DNA of 64,000 nucleotides, taken from NCBI GenBank assembly GCA_022496185.1, contig WTXG01000008.1, forward strand, positions 434,001 through 498,000, given 5' to 3'. This stretch comes from Multifurca ochricompacta (lineage: Eukaryota > Basidiomycota > Agaricomycetes > Russulales > Russulaceae). How positions within the stretch are numbered: the first letter of the stretch is position 1; each line of letters starts with the position of its first letter. The translations under genes and the position numbers were made by a program. The notes beneath the pieces were generated by a model. It made no database searches. It was not told the origin of the DNA and saw only the letters and a program-made list of their open reading frames with translations. This document shows positions 50,584-63,317 of this stretch, piece after piece.

Positions 50584-53506
50584 ATGAGTAAGTTTTCACT
50601 CCAACACATGATTGATGATCTTGGGAACATTGATAGGCGCGCTAGGTCCCTCTTCGAGCGTCTCACATTTTGGATCCAATGTGTCACCACCCTCTTCTGT
50701 ACACGAAACCCACCAGCTCCTTTCGTCAGTCTGACATCCCTCTATCTAATCCGTTTCATTCACTCATTGATTTACCGTTCCCTAACGTCGCAACATACGT
50801 ATCTAGCCTCGGTTCTGGGAACCCCCCCTCGCAAAATTATCCCACAGACCTGCCAATTATGGAGCAATCATTAAGTAGAGGGGACGTAACAGCAGAACGG
50901 CCGAGATGGAGAGGCATGTATAGCATGTTACAAGATCTGCGTGAGCGGCACAGGCGTAAGAAGCCACTTGGAAAGGTGCCCACCATACGACAAAGTATCC
51001 TGGCAATATTAAAAGTATCTTGTGAGTTCCCACCCACCTTTCCTCTCGCTTTTACCGATATATTGGTGGTCTGATTTAGGGTTGAATGTGTTGTTGATAT
51101 TCATACCCCTTTCTGTGAGCGACTTTTGCGGTAATATGGCTCGAATACACTCTGATCATGTTCGCAGTGGATATTCCACTTTATCAAGCTCAACAACACC
51201 TTGGTTTTCGTTTGTGAGTCGACGATTAAGATATATACAATCTCTGACTCTCGTATAGTCTCGTTCCTTGCGATCGTCCCTCTTGCCAAGGTGTGCATCA
51301 TCGCTTGCTTTGCAGGAAATGGGCCCACTCATAGTAGAACAGCTCCTGGCCTTTGCAACAGAGGATTTATCATTACGCCTTGGACAGACCTTGGCCGGTC
51401 TGCTCAATGCCACTTTGGTGAGGCTAATTGCTCCATTACGGGCTGAGAATTCGTCTCATGATAACATCATGTCAGGGAAACGCGTAGGTCTTTCAGCCTA
51501 GTATTACAATTACGATACAAGTGCATTGACGTCGCATGTTGTTTAGCGTGGAGCTGATTGTGGCGGTTAGTAGCATCTCAACCGAGTGTTATTACTTGGA
51601 ACTAAGCGGCTCTCCACTGCAGATCATAGCCCTCGTGAAGTGTGAGCTGAATGTTGTGCAATCATCTCGTGAGCATCCGATCAATCGTGTCTCCCTGCCC
51701 GTTTTCTTGCTGGGGCTATGCAATCGCCTGTGATAAGCATCATATTCTATTTGGACTGCTGCCCCTACCTCACGGTTGGCACATGTGCGTAGAGGTCAAG
51801 GGCCTTACTAGTAGCACGAGCTGTGCTCCGTATTCTGTGCCTCGCGAAATGCACACTCCTCTCTTGTGCTTGTTAGCCATTCAGTTACTGATGTGTCGTT
51901 GTCTTCCCTAGTGGTTGGCTCCATTTTGAGTAACTTGTGTAGGTCTCCGCATATGCTGGATTTCTACCTGTCTAATTCACATCCACTACCTCCAGTACTC
52001 GTACTGGGAATGTGCTTTTTTGCTGGCGGTACCCGCTTTTCGGAACAGGGCTTCGGCATGAGTGCGTGTCTCGTCCATGGCCATCTGCTTGATTGATTGT
52101 GTCGTGCAATCAGACTGATCATACACACGTGACAGGTTCCACTCAGTTAAATTCATCCCTGTTGACACTCAGCGTGATTGCGGTGTTACTTCCTGCCGCT
52201 TTCCACAATGCTGTCCAGCCAGTGAATGGCGTCGATCCCCTAACAGACCAGGAAGAGGGCCATGATATACTTGCTATTAGCCACGGTGTCCGTAGATTTT
52301 CTCCGTGCAGCCTTCTCACTAACTGACCATTTATCCAGGTTGCAATTATCTTGCTTTTTAGTGAGCATCCTTTTTGAGGCACGATTCCTTTGTCAGGACT
52401 AATTCGTTGCCTCAATCTAGTCTATCTGTGTTATCTTGTCTTTCAGCTGTTCTCACACAAGAATCTATTCGAGGACGACCACCCGAATGTCCAGAAGTCA
52501 GTTGAATACACGCCCGCCCTCGCCCGCAAGCTACACATTCACAATCGGAAGACCGAGAAAAGTGATGTAGGCATTATCAATTCTGATCCTGCCTCGAGCC
52601 CGCCCCCAAACCCCGACGCGCCGGATGTGGAGGCGATCTCGATGGAGGATGAAAATGAGAAGCCCAAGATGAGTCTTTCGATGACAATGGGACTCCTTGT
52701 CGTAGTTACAGTGGTGTGTCATTAATGCGCTTCTTTGGCCGACCTGATAACTGATCGTGGCAAATAGGTCGTTGCCGTCACGGCCGAATTTCTTGTTGAT
52801 TCCATCGCTGGTCTTACTGCAGGGGGCCATATCAGCAAAGAATTTGTTGGCCTCATTCTTTTGCCAATTGTCGGGAATGCAGCGGGTGGGTGAACTCTGG
52901 TTTGTTTCCATCCCCCTCCGACCGGCTAACATGGCGCGCTCCATTCGCAGAGCATGTAACTGCTGTCACCGTTTCGGTTAAGAACAAGCTGACTCTATCC
53001 CTTGGAGTTGCGGTGGGCTCAAGTATTGTACGACATCCCCTTTCTTTACTCTTTGTGTACTGATTTAGGTTGATTGTCACTAGCAAATTGCGCTTTTTGT
53101 CATTCCGTACGTGTGCAGCGTGTCATCATGACGCCTGACTGACCTTAATTTAAAGTTTTATTACCATCCTGGGATGGATCTTGGGCAAGCCATTGACTCT
53201 TCTCTTTGACCCTTTCGAGTCTATCGTTCTTTTCCTCTCAGGTGAAGACTACCATGTCGCCACTAATGAATTAGGCACTGATGGCGTTTGTGCAGTCTTG
53301 ACTGTCAACTACGTTGTGCAGGATGGAAAATCAAACTGGCTCGAAGGCATGATCCTCATGTGTACGTATGCCATCCCTTTGGATTCAGGTCACTCCGGTA
53401 TCGTAGCTGACATGCCTATTTTGTAGGCCTCTACATAATAGTTGCTGTCACTTTCTGGTTTTACCCGGGCTCCGACCCTGCAGGCGTGCTGGCAAGTTGT
53501 AAATGA
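50584..53506 (+). CDS. VCX1: Vacuolar Ca2+/H+ exchanger (VCX1/CAX type)
   Basis: Antiporter that loads Ca2+ into the vacuole using the proton gradient. A hydrophilic N terminus (GKVPTIRQSILAILK) is followed by WLNVLLIFIPLS, LAGLLNATL, the first CaCA repeat GNAVELIVA, LVGSILSNL, LGMCFFAGGTRFSEQGF, VIAVLLPAAFHNAV, an acidic cytosolic loop, VVAVTAEFLVDSIAG, the second CaCA repeat VGNAAEHVTAVTVS, LTLSLGVAVGSSI, and WLEGMILM. It ends VAVTFWFYPG with a short tail and stop 53504-53506. GNA of the first signature is carried by an 8-base microexon (51476-51483) between introns 51418-51475 and 51484-51546. The start is unsure: ATG 50584 or ATG 50679. Many introns make the frame look broken when unspliced. 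Confidence 0.93.
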
Positions 53507-53945
53507 TGATTTCGCGGCCTTTTCTTTTCTTTGTTCGTTGCTAGTACCTATATGTGGCATTTATACCTACGTGAACTCCTCGTTTTGCAAGAATACCTCT
53601 CCCTTCTTGATATAAATTATTATTTATCACTCGGGCGGGGCCGAGGTTTCAATGACCCTCGAGTAAAGCGCGGATATTGAGATGCTCAGATGCTCTTGCT
53701 TGCGTATTCGGAGGGTGAGTTCACGTCATGCATTGTGTTTGTGTTACGCATCTGCCGCAATCGCTTCTTTTGCCCGACCGCGGGTTAGTGGTCCTAAGAC
53801 CGAAGGTGCTCGCAAATAATAGAGGTTCTTAGTCATCATGGGTGTTCTTCGGAACAACATCGCTCAGCAACGTAATTGTAAAATTACCCAACCAATTAGA
53901 GTCTTTAACTGAGCCATTGCATATGATTATTGTATTGTGTTGTGA
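53507..53945. other. Convergent intergenic spacer
   Basis: Two 3' ends face each other across about 440 bases (exchanger plus strand, FOX2 minus strand). No further feature is seen. Confidence 0.5.
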
Positions 53946-56900
53946 TTACAACTTGGCCTTAATTTGTTGTCTCCCAGGACTCGCAAGAGTGACGGCGGCT
54001 GCGTTCAAAACTGTCGTCCTGCGTTCTTTTACCTTGGTTTCTATATAAAAAAGGAGGCATCTGCTGTCAGTACCCGGTTGGGCCGGAATCACTTATAAGC
54101 TTACCGAAAATAACTTTATCACCCTCTTTCCACATCTCTGTAATCAAAGTCTCGCCAGGGTAGACGATGCCAGCGAATCTATAGTATAAGACAGGAATCA
54201 CCACTCTGTGCCCGTAAGCTGAACAATAATACTACGACGCACCGAACTTTGATGTCACTGAATGGACCAAATGTCTTCACAACATGCTTCCCGGAGATGC
54301 CCATGGAGCAAAGACCTAGGAAACACGCCATTAGGGTTCTGTTATGACTCGGCAATTGACATTGTGCACCGTGCAAAATAGGGCGCTCGAAGCCCCCAGA
54401 CGTAGCAAAGTCAGGATGGATCTAGTTATTTTGGGGTCAGCACGTGTGTCGACCACAACAACCACGCTGGCGCACATGCAGTGGGTTCGGGTCGCCACTC
54501 AGGCTGTGGAACCCTGAAAATTTAGACCATACCCCCATTTCAAGTGCACTGGGCGGTACGCACCGATACAGAGCAGCTTGCGAATGTGACGTTTTCTCCT
54601 CGAGTACTGCGTCAGGCTTTCGGTTTGGTGGTGTGTTGGCAGCAGACGCTGGCCCACGATCTGCGTTGCAATGATCATCTCAACATTCCGCTCGCCTCTT
54701 GCCATATAATATCCACTGACCATTGCCAATGCGTTTGCCACCAAAGCCACCGGATCCACGACTGATGAGCGTGGTTTGATTTTCGAATATTACCTGACCC
54801 GTTCGTTTGTCCGTGGTGTGTACGATTGCGGTAACAGATCCTGCCTTTCCTTTATCAAGGACCTCATATAATCTGAAACGCACGTAGGTTGTCGTGAGGA
54901 CGTCGTCTCGCATGACCAATGAACCGATGCGCCGCACACTTACCGCGCTTGGTTAATAAGCGTACCGCTGGTAGGGATAGGGCCTTTGATCGATAGATAC
55001 TGCTCGCCATGCAGAAGCTTTGCCTGCGCCGGGTAAGAACGCATAAATGATATACCCCCCAAAAGTGCAGATACCTACAGGATTGAAGTTCGGCAACCAA
55101 TCGAAGGGGAAGCCCGCACTCGATGCGAATTGGGGACACACGCCAAAGGTGGGGAGCGCGCCGAAGTTCTCATCACCCTCGTATACCCACTGCAACTCCT
55201 TCTCAGTGGCGCCTATGCCCATGTTGTAAACGATGATGTCACGCTCGTCATACGTGTACTCGACAACGTCAGGAATGAGACGTTTGGCCTCCTTCACGAG
55301 GTCCGAGTCCTCGGAATCAAAATAGCGTTCCTCTTCAGCCTTGTTTCCACTCCCGCCTTCGTTATGCTGCTGATTACCGAAATTCTCCACAAGCTGTATA
55401 AAGATAAAGTGAGGTCAGTAATTCATCATATGTAGAGGTGATAGCACACACCCGCTCCATGCCTTCCTGGGTACTTGAAGGATTTGTCGCGCGCCCGTCA
55501 TCTGCATTACCAGAGAGCATGAGATGAGAGTGGTTATGAGGAAAGGTCAGAGTCGATGCAAACCGAAATTCGTAATTGTTTGCCACTTAGTGATGACGTC
55601 CTCTGGAGTAAACGCTCTGTTAACCGGAAAGCCGTGACCCCCGGCTTGTTGCCAGCGAGTCTGCGCTGCCCAGCCACCGGACACCTCAAACAGCGAACCG
55701 CTTGTCTCTTCATTATCTGGTTAAACGCTTAGACGCGACGTGGGAGCAGGAACCATAATGACGACAACCTTTGCTAACGAGATAGCCAACTACGGGCGCG
55801 ATAAAGTCAGGCTGTAAAAAGTCATCAGTTCAAGTCGGACCTAGGTTTCATAACGCGCCTAACCTTGAAGGCCTCTACCATCTCTTGCGGCCTACACACG
55901 GCTCAGGGTTTCGTCAAGCAGCACAGGTATCACCAGCTTACCAGATGGTCTGCGTCATCGCAGTGCCAGCTGAAGGTGCCAGAACATTAGCGAGAATATT
56001 GTACTTTCTTCCTTCAATGGCAATTGCTCGAGTAAACCCTATGATGGCGGCTTTGGCTGTCGAATAGTTTGCCTGCCCGAAATTGCCGTCTAGGTGCCCT
56101 GTTTAGAAAGAAGAAGAACGTTTTAAGGAAAAGCATACAAATTCCAACACCTGAGGCGGTAGTTAAGATGCGGCCATACTTCTGTTTGTGGAAGATGGGC
56201 CATACAGCTTTGGCGCACTGAACGTTAAATCAGCATTTACGCAACAGCCAATAAATCGACAGATTACCTTGTAGGTGCCTCTACATCGGATATTTCAGTA
56301 GAGGGCTCTATAAAGATGGCTAGAAATGCGTACCTCAGGTGAACTGCAATCACTTGGTCCCATTCTGTCTCGCTCATTGCTGTGAATGACTTGTCGCGCA
56401 GAATGCCGGCGTTCGCAATAAGCACGTGCACTGCGTGGAATTTTTCCAGAGCGACTTTCACTATGTTTTCTCCATCTTCTGCGGAGCATACGGCAGGTAC
56501 CGCTGAACCGCCAGCTATATGGTCGATTGAGTGCCGATGGACAGGAGCCAGTTGGATGAGCAGCCTCACCTCTGATAATCTCATCGACAACGGCTTGGGC
56601 ACCCTTCTCGCTCACGTCATTAACGACGACGTTAGCTCCAAGACGCCCGAACATCAAGGCGTAGGAGCGGCCCAGCCCTCCACCAGCACCCGTGACGATG
56701 ACGGTTTGACCATCAAAGCGGACTTCGGGAGAAGCCTGTTTGTTAGAGGGGAGGGATCTTGACTGTTCTAATTTCTCCGCGACATTCACATCACCCATGC
56801 CCTGTGGACTGTGCACAATGAAGACAAATAAATAATCATGAACATTCAACTCACTGTTCAGGGTTGGTGAAATCAGTGAGCTCTTCCCAACGCTGTTTTA

Positions 56901-58067
56901 CCTACGAATGTACAAACGTCAGACAGAGGGTACGAGGATAAGGAAGTGTGCCCACAGCCGAGGGAGTGAAGCTCTCATCCGTCTTGAAGACCACGCCTCT
57001 ACTGCGCTCCCACCGGATCTCGGAGACGTAACCAGCTCCGAGAACGAATACCCTTCCGTTGGTATCAGGACCATTTGGATGGGTGATAGCAGCAACGAGA
57101 GGCGCAACGTGTTCCGGCTGCGAGCAGTGATGACTTAGGCGTAGATACGGAAAGGAAAGGAAAGGACATACACCAAAGTTTTGCAGCATCTCTGGTGGCA
57201 TGACAGTTGCAGTCATCGCAGAAGCAGCAATCTAAACGCAAGTTGAAGAGAAACGGACACTACAATTCAGAGAGAGTACAAACAGGGGCGATGGCATTGG
57301 CTTTGATATTGTATTTGGCCCCCTCCCGCGCGATTGTCTTGGTGAAGCCAACAAGACCCATCTTTGCTGCGCTATAGTTGGCCTGGCCGAAATTACCTGC
57401 AGGAATATGAATACGGAACGGCTGAAGATATAATGGTATTAGTTTCACACCGAACAAGCCGGCCGCACTGGATGTATTGACTATCCGACCGAACTTCTGT
57501 TTACGGAAGATTGGCCAGGCAGCGTGAGTGCAAGAGAATGCGCCCTTGAGGTGCACATCCTGGATTTGGTCCCATTCTCTATCGGACATGTTCCTAAAAC
57601 TGTTCACCGAATGGCATTAGAACTTGGAAAAAAGTTGTCTGTAATGAATAAAGTCCCTGACCCTTTATCCCGCAAAACACCGGCATTGTTGATTAGTATG
57701 GTGACACCCCCAAAGGTATCAAGTGCCGTCTTGATCACTGCATGACCATCCGTCGCAGATGAGCCGTTGACAACGGCTCGGCCGGCGCCACCTAAGTTAA
57801 ACTCCGGGATCAGATACGGGCCATTCACGCGGAGTACAAAGAACAATGCACACCTGCGTTAATTTCGTCGACAACTTTTTGGGCCGCCTCTTTGTTAAAA
57901 TCGTTAACTACGACGTTCGCGCCACGTGAACCGTAGAGTAACGAGTACCTGTGTGAGAGGGATGGGTTAGAAACTGATACAAAGAGATGGGTGAGTGACT
58001 GACGCTCTGCCAAACCACCGCCAGCGCCTGTGACGACAACGGTATGTCCTTTGAAAGAGAGGGCCAT
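53946..58067 (-). CDS. FOX2: Peroxisomal multifunctional enzyme type 2 (hydratase-dehydrogenase)
   Basis: Carries out the second and third steps of peroxisomal fatty-acid beta-oxidation. From [19 protein letters not shown] (58067) the minus strand encodes two short-chain dehydrogenase domains. Domain 1 (about 58067-57250) shows [32 protein letters not shown]. Domain 2 (about 56760-55860) shows [32 protein letters not shown], and a Tyr-x3-Lys site. A MaoC-like hydratase domain (about 55390-53946) follows: [38 protein letters not shown], and [20 protein letters not shown]. The final exon ends [14 protein letters not shown] and the tripeptide AKL, a peroxisomal targeting signal 1. Stop TAA is at 53946-53948. 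Many short introns interrupt the gene; not all were fixed individually. Confidence 0.95.
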
Positions 58068-59066
58068 TTGGAGTTGTGTTGGTTGGTTGAATTGAAAAAA
58101 GTTCGATGTCAATCCTTTTTATTTATTTAAATAAAAAATAAATTCCGTCCGGGACGCGGGAGAAGAAGGATCAAAGAATTGATTGCACGTGAATTACCCC
58201 ACAAAAAAATGTGATAAATAATTAAATAAGCCGAGGGCGTGGCTTGGCGCTCAGCGCGGGATGTCGATATTGCCAAAGTATGCATACATCCTCAATTCAA
58301 TGCTTTGTAAAGAAAAATGTGCTCTTGTCCCAAACCCAAAGGGAATAAAAGGTAAGAGAAAAAGAACTTGAAAAGAAAAAAAAGAAAAGAAAAAAAAACA
58401 CATTGCAACGAGGAAATCGGAAGAACGGAAAAAAAATAGCGGAGAGAAAACTACAAGTAATAGGAAACAGGAAGTGCAATATGGGAATCGAAATCGACAA
58501 AGCAAAGACACAGGAAGAATGTGTTTAGATCGGTAGGACGCATATAGATAACCATCACAGTTTTACCACGTATGGCTGGCAGTATGCAGGTTAGGGCTAG
58601 GAGGAAAGTGGTCGTAAACGGGGTCTTGTCGCCGATTCATATCAGCACTGCAACAGTCAAGACATATTCGAGAGAGACGACAAGAGTTGACACCCCAATC
58701 AGAGAATAGGGTTGCCTTTGTGGCGGCAAACGCAATAAGTGCCGCAGAGGAGTGACCAAAGAACGCAGAGCAGCCATACAAGGGGAGATCCAATAGTGAA
58801 GAGTGATGACAACGACATAATAGAGAGAGGTGATTGCATGGTGTGCATGATATGTTTGGGAGTGAGTTGGTTGAAGGGTGATTGCACAAGGTGTCTGGAC
58901 TGCACAATGAATTTGAAAGCTTGACAAGGCGAGAAATTTGAAACAGCGACAAAGGGTGGACTTCAACAAGCAAGCGTGGGCACAATATATGAAAATGCAT
59001 GCGAAAGATGAGATATACTGAAGATGCAATGTCGAAAGCACTTCGAATGATGGAGGTAGAGATGAA
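58068..59066. other. Intergenic, A/T-rich
   Basis: About 1 kb between the FOX2 start and the cyclin stop. On the plus strand 58310-58450 is A-rich (aaaagaaaaaaa), meaning a pyrimidine-rich tract on the minus strand. Long minus-strand frames here are low-complexity Phe/Leu runs, not genes. Confidence 0.5.
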
Positions 59067-60840
59067 TCACGCTAGGACCATGCCTTCGCCTTGACCGACT
59101 TGTTCCCGCGCCTTCTCGAGGGCGTAAACAGCTGCCTTGAGGAACTTCTTGTGTGCATATTTCTTGTACAAGTACAATTTGTCGAAACCGGGCTCCGTGA
59201 TCTTCTCCACGAGCATATGATACCCAGGCTCTAATTGCTCTTCGGTGTAGCCAGAGTAGAACACAAAGCGTCGTTCTGGCAATTCTTAGATCAGCCTCAC
59301 GTGACAGAAAGCCCCCAAATGAAAGCTTACCCAGTCGCCCCCCAACATCCTCCTTGCTGTGTACATACCAACTGCTGCAACCATGCTTGGCTTGACGCGC
59401 AAAAACCGATGATCAAGCAAGGTCACCTCTGCGAGAAACTTGCTTAATGTTCGTGTCTGGATGTCATAATCGTCCGCGTGGCTGATCTTGCGCATCCAGC
59501 TGTACGGCGAACAGTAGTGGGAGATGTTAAATTCAAGAGTCTGAAGTACGATTCGCTCTCCCTTGAGGATTTCTTCTTTGGTGTATCCATTCTCGGTCAT
59601 GAAAACAAATTCTTCGGCAGATGGCGCAAGGATTTCCTCGTATTTGGACGCTATGAACATGCAGTGACGCCGACGAGTTGAAGCTTGACTAGGGACACCG
59701 TACGGTGCGACAAAAACCGATCAACAATGTTGACAGCAATCCATAATGTCTCGGGAAGCATATGATAGCGGAGGTGAACTTGCAACAGCCAATCAACGAG
59801 CGTTTGACGCATGCCCCACGTAATCTCGTTCTGTGCGTCCATATAATTCGGCGTGGGCATGACGGCGTCCTTTTATGGTCTAAGCTTCGGGATACAGAGG
59901 ACAAGGGTTGAACTTCACCTCCAGATCACACATGTACTGAAAAATATCATCCGCATACTCCGAGCACATCGTAGCGTCGTATTCTTCATCCTCCGCATCG
60001 AACCTTGCGCGGACTTCCTCAACCTCGCGCTCGTACTTAGCAGCGTGATTGGGCGAGGCGTCGGGCCAAACGTACTCCAAGACGTCTGGCTCTTCTATTG
60101 GAACTAGATTTTCAACCACTTCTGCACGGTCCTGCTCGTCAATCATGTTCTCCAGCTCTTCGTCACCGACGACAACAATATCACCCATCGAGTCGCGTCT
60201 GGTATCGTGCACGTCTTCAATGTCCATATCATCGCCTGCCCCACTGAGGCGCGTAACTCCTTCAACGTGCACAATAGTTGGTTCAGGTGGTGGAGAGAAG
60301 ACACGCTGAGGAGGGAGAGTCTGAGCCAAGGGAGGTCGCTGGGGTAACGAGCTACGTACCCCGGTCACGGTGGCTTGTGCAGCAAGAGCCGTAGGCTTAG
60401 CAGCCAAGGGAATCCGCTGAGGACCGTCCGCGACCGAGGATGATCGTGCCCGCTTCTGACCAACTTCAGGAGCTTTGTCCTTGTTGGGTTTCGACTTGGA
60501 GTTCTTAATGCCAAACTAAGCGCTTGATGCGAAACAAGACACAAGGTATGAGACGACGCATACCTTGCGGTTGACGGCGACCTCCCCAAGAGCGGGGCGC
60601 TGAACACCGCTCGTCTTCAATGCGTTGGCAACAGAAACCCCATCCCGTATACCGCTGGATAAGGTTGTACTGACAGCTTGCCGCAATTTGCTAGTTGCAT
60701 TCTCGTCTAGGTTCTTGGGGCGTTGGATACCAGTCCGGTTTCGCAATGGGAGCTAATGAAACAGGGCCATGTGGCGAAGCGCGCGTGTGAGTTTCTGTCG
60801 AGCGAGGATCGAAATGTTTATAGCGTACACGATGAGCCAT
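59067..60840 (-). CDS. G2/mitotic-specific B-type cyclin
   Basis: Activating subunit of Cdk1 for mitotic entry. A 12-base first exon (60829-60840, MAHR) joins LPLRNRTGIQRPKNLDENA after a 76-base intron; a long Ser/Pro/acidic N-terminal region follows. The cyclin box begins DAVMPTPNYMDAQNEITW after an intron ending at 59870, then MRQTLVDWLLQVHLRYHMLP, the cyclin B core ASKYEEILAPSAEEFVFMTE, GERIVLQTLEFNISHYCSP and FLAEVTLLDHRFL. The C-terminal fold continues with FVFYSGYTEEQLEPGYHML and ends GEGMVLA. Exon 59331-59869 is 539 bases; one base is missing at about 59660 (VGVTA to MFIASKYEE), and with it the exon is exactly 180 codons. I did not identify a destruction box with confidence. Confidence 0.93.
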
Positions 60841-61423
60841 CTAGGTCCTAAGAGAGAATATTGAAGTAAAGATGATGGTAAAATGGATGAAGTTTAGCAA
60901 AGAAACAAGGCAGAGAGAATGAACAAGGCGATTGAAACGGAATTGGATGAATTGAAAGGATTTGATGTTAAGAGAGGGGGCGAAAAAAAAAGATAGTGAA
61001 GATGCCCCCAATAATATGGATGAGGGGAGACCACAAGGAAGTGGTCGAAAGAAAAATAGAAAGAATAAAGCGATGTGGACAAAGCCAGCCGCTGGTTGTG
61101 TTCACAACTTTCGGGGACACAATTTCACCAACTATACACGTGACTAATAAATAACATTGTCAAATAACACGTCGACGCGCCGATCTCGCGTGACGTACAT
61201 AATTATACGTACGACGACAGACACGGTACGGGTACAAAGTAGTCAATCATTGTCACGGTCCTCGCAACCGAATAGAAAATAATTCCTCCTCTTCATGAAC
61301 CAAGTATCGTCTATCGGAACCGAATGTGAATTTTAGTGGCTCTTAACTCTTCCATAAATCGGCACAAACCTAGGATAGTTTGATTTATTTTTTAGCGTGG
61401 CTTTTCTTTGTCACCATCACCAT
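60841..61423. other. Intergenic spacer
   Basis: Between the cyclin start and the stop of the FHA gene. It is A-rich near 60960-61075 with no supported gene. Contains the cyclin promoter by position. Confidence 0.4.
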
Positions 61424-62380
61424 TTATAGCCGGCGTTCCAAAGCGAACCCACCCTCCCAGCTACGCTTCATCGATATTCGTTGATCAACATTTATTGTTG
61501 CGATGGGCGTAAATCGGGACGGTTCTTTTGTACGTGACCCCATTCCTTCACCCGTCATACGAGATGAAGGTGAATGTGAAGGTAATGATTCTCTGGATGT
61601 ATTCGGTGCATGTCGTCCCACGGAAGGTTCCCCATAATTGGAGGCACGGGAACGTTCATCGAGTGAGGACGTGAAAGATAAGAACCCCCCCGGTCGACTT
61701 AGTAAACTGTGCTTCAGGGATGCCAGTGCCTTCTTTGCGTCGCGGGGCGCCTCCTCATTGGGGTCCGCATCCCGTTTGCGCCTCCGTCCAACTTGAGTGG
61801 CTGTCCCATTATCCTTCTGACGAGAAAAGAGGGGAATCATCTCGTCATCTCCCTGTCCAGATGCCGAGCAGTCGACACAGGGTAGGCGATCCTCGTGAAT
61901 GTGTATCACAAAAGTTGTACCTCCTAGAGATAGCACGTCTAGATGCTTCATGCGCTTTGGCATACTTGCCACACGAGGTGCAGACAACCTCCGTTTCGTA
62001 TCCCGGGCGGAGCCGACGAATGTACCATGTTTCGAGCCCATATCCACGATTGCCCATTCACGCCGCTCAGCGTCCCAAAAGAGCGTGGCATGAAGCTTAG
62101 AGACCTCCATGTCCTTCAGTCGGATCCTCGGGGTGCTGGCGCCGGAGGGTGCCGCGTCTCGACCAAACTGAACCTCTGAATATCCATCGACGACGGCAAG
62201 ACGCTGCATTTGTGAAACAAATGTACTCTTTTGAATGACAAGTCGGCAAATAGGGAAGTTATTTGAGGGCGTTGATTCGGCATGCGTGTGCACGCCAGGG
62301 TGAGAACTACTGTTATTATCTTCTGGGAACTCGTATGAAGGGTGATATGTTAACGGAATTCCTGTAACATTGTCTCGCAT
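61424..62380 (-). CDS. FHA-domain protein
   Basis: A single-exon frame of 318 residues. After a short N-terminal stretch a forkhead-associated domain is clear: VQFGRDAA, RIRLKDMEVSKLHATLFWD, EWAIVDMGSKHGTFVG and LDVLSLGGTTFVIHIH. FHA domains bind phosphothreonine peptides. A CVDCSA pair follows, then a basic region (GRRRKRDAD) that could be a nuclear signal, and a Ser-rich C terminus. The partner is unknown; similar fungal proteins act in RNA processing or DNA damage signalling, which I cannot separate here. Confidence 0.85.
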   Translation of the reverse strand: MRDNVTGIPLTYHPSYEFPEDNNSSSHPGVHTHAESTPSNNFPICRLVIQKSTFVSQMQRLAVVDGYSEVQFGRDAAPSGASTPRIRLKDMEVSKLHATLFWDAERREWAIVDMGSKHGTFVGSARDTKRRLSAPRVASMPKRMKHLDVLSLGGTTFVIHIHEDRLPCVDCSASGQGDDEMIPLFSRQKDNGTATQVGRRRKRDADPNEEAPRDAKKALASLKHSLLSRPGGFLSFTSSLDERSRASNYGEPSVGRHAPNTSRESLPSHSPSSRMTGEGMGSRTKEPSRFTPIATINVDQRISMKRSWEGGFALERRL

Positions 62381-63246
62381 GTCCTTTGGATAATGATGAA
62401 GAGACGGGTTAACTCTCTCTCTCCCTCTGAGTTGGGGCTGGGGCTGGGTCGGGTCTGGATGGCCGTCTATTCAAGTTCCCACGGTCATTAACCTCTTCCC
62501 ACGGGCATTAACCTCTACCACAAGCCAGCCGTTGACGTTGACGTTGACGTGGCCCGCTGTTTGCGTTGCGCAACAAACTTGAAGTCCATCCAAGTTAAAT
62601 CAAAATTGATCTTCTTCTGTCGCTGTCATTGGTGATGAACGAATTCACAGAGGTTCGACGTGTACAGGCTACTTATACCCATGCATGCTCAAACGGATCG
62701 TTAGACTCACTCAGATCACCTACTGTCAAAGGAATGGCTCGTAAAGATCGATAATGAGAAGTCCATTCCGTACCTTATGGTCCGTCCCTGTCTAAACATC
62801 AAAGTATAAGGACATTCAACTCTTCTATGCCTCCTAGTAGAAGCTACACTCGACATTCGCAGATCAGTCATGCATTTTCTTGATAACAGATACTAAGACT
62901 GTATGGGTCGAAGGTGCATCATTCGCCTTGTTCTCTTTAGTGTGGTAGAGGGCTTATTTGGCCACTTGGGGCTGCAGTATTGTCGAGGCAGCAATTAAGT
63001 CACCGTTGGTCGATGCTGAATCCTAGCAATGCTTTGGATTATTCGTCACGACCCGATGATGATAACTGGCTTGATCAAGTCTTGCAATATCTCACGGATG
63101 TGCACTCTCCCAGCGTGATAAGCAATCTATCTTTTAATGTGATAGATTCTCGTTATTCTGTATAGTGGCCTTTGTTCCTCTTGCGTCTTTCGGGCTCTCA
63201 CAACTTCCTAGGAACTAGGCGTTGATCTTCGGGGAGAGACTTTCAA
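62381..63246. other. Intergenic, no gene recognised
   Basis: Upstream of the FHA gene. Contains short direct repeats: ggggctgggg near 62433, cccacgg...cattaacctct twice at 62477-62515, and gttgac three times at 62531-62548. No supported gene. Confidence 0.5.
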
Positions 63247-63317
63247 GTGGCGATGGGAAACCTTTTCCGTTGGGCCAAAACAATCAGCATATATACTTTC
63301 AAAGCACCTCATAATGC

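Noticed and set aside
58251..58511. Phe/Leu-rich minus-strand frames that look like membrane segments
   Set aside because: They translate a simple pyrimidine-rich tract and have no splice or start support.
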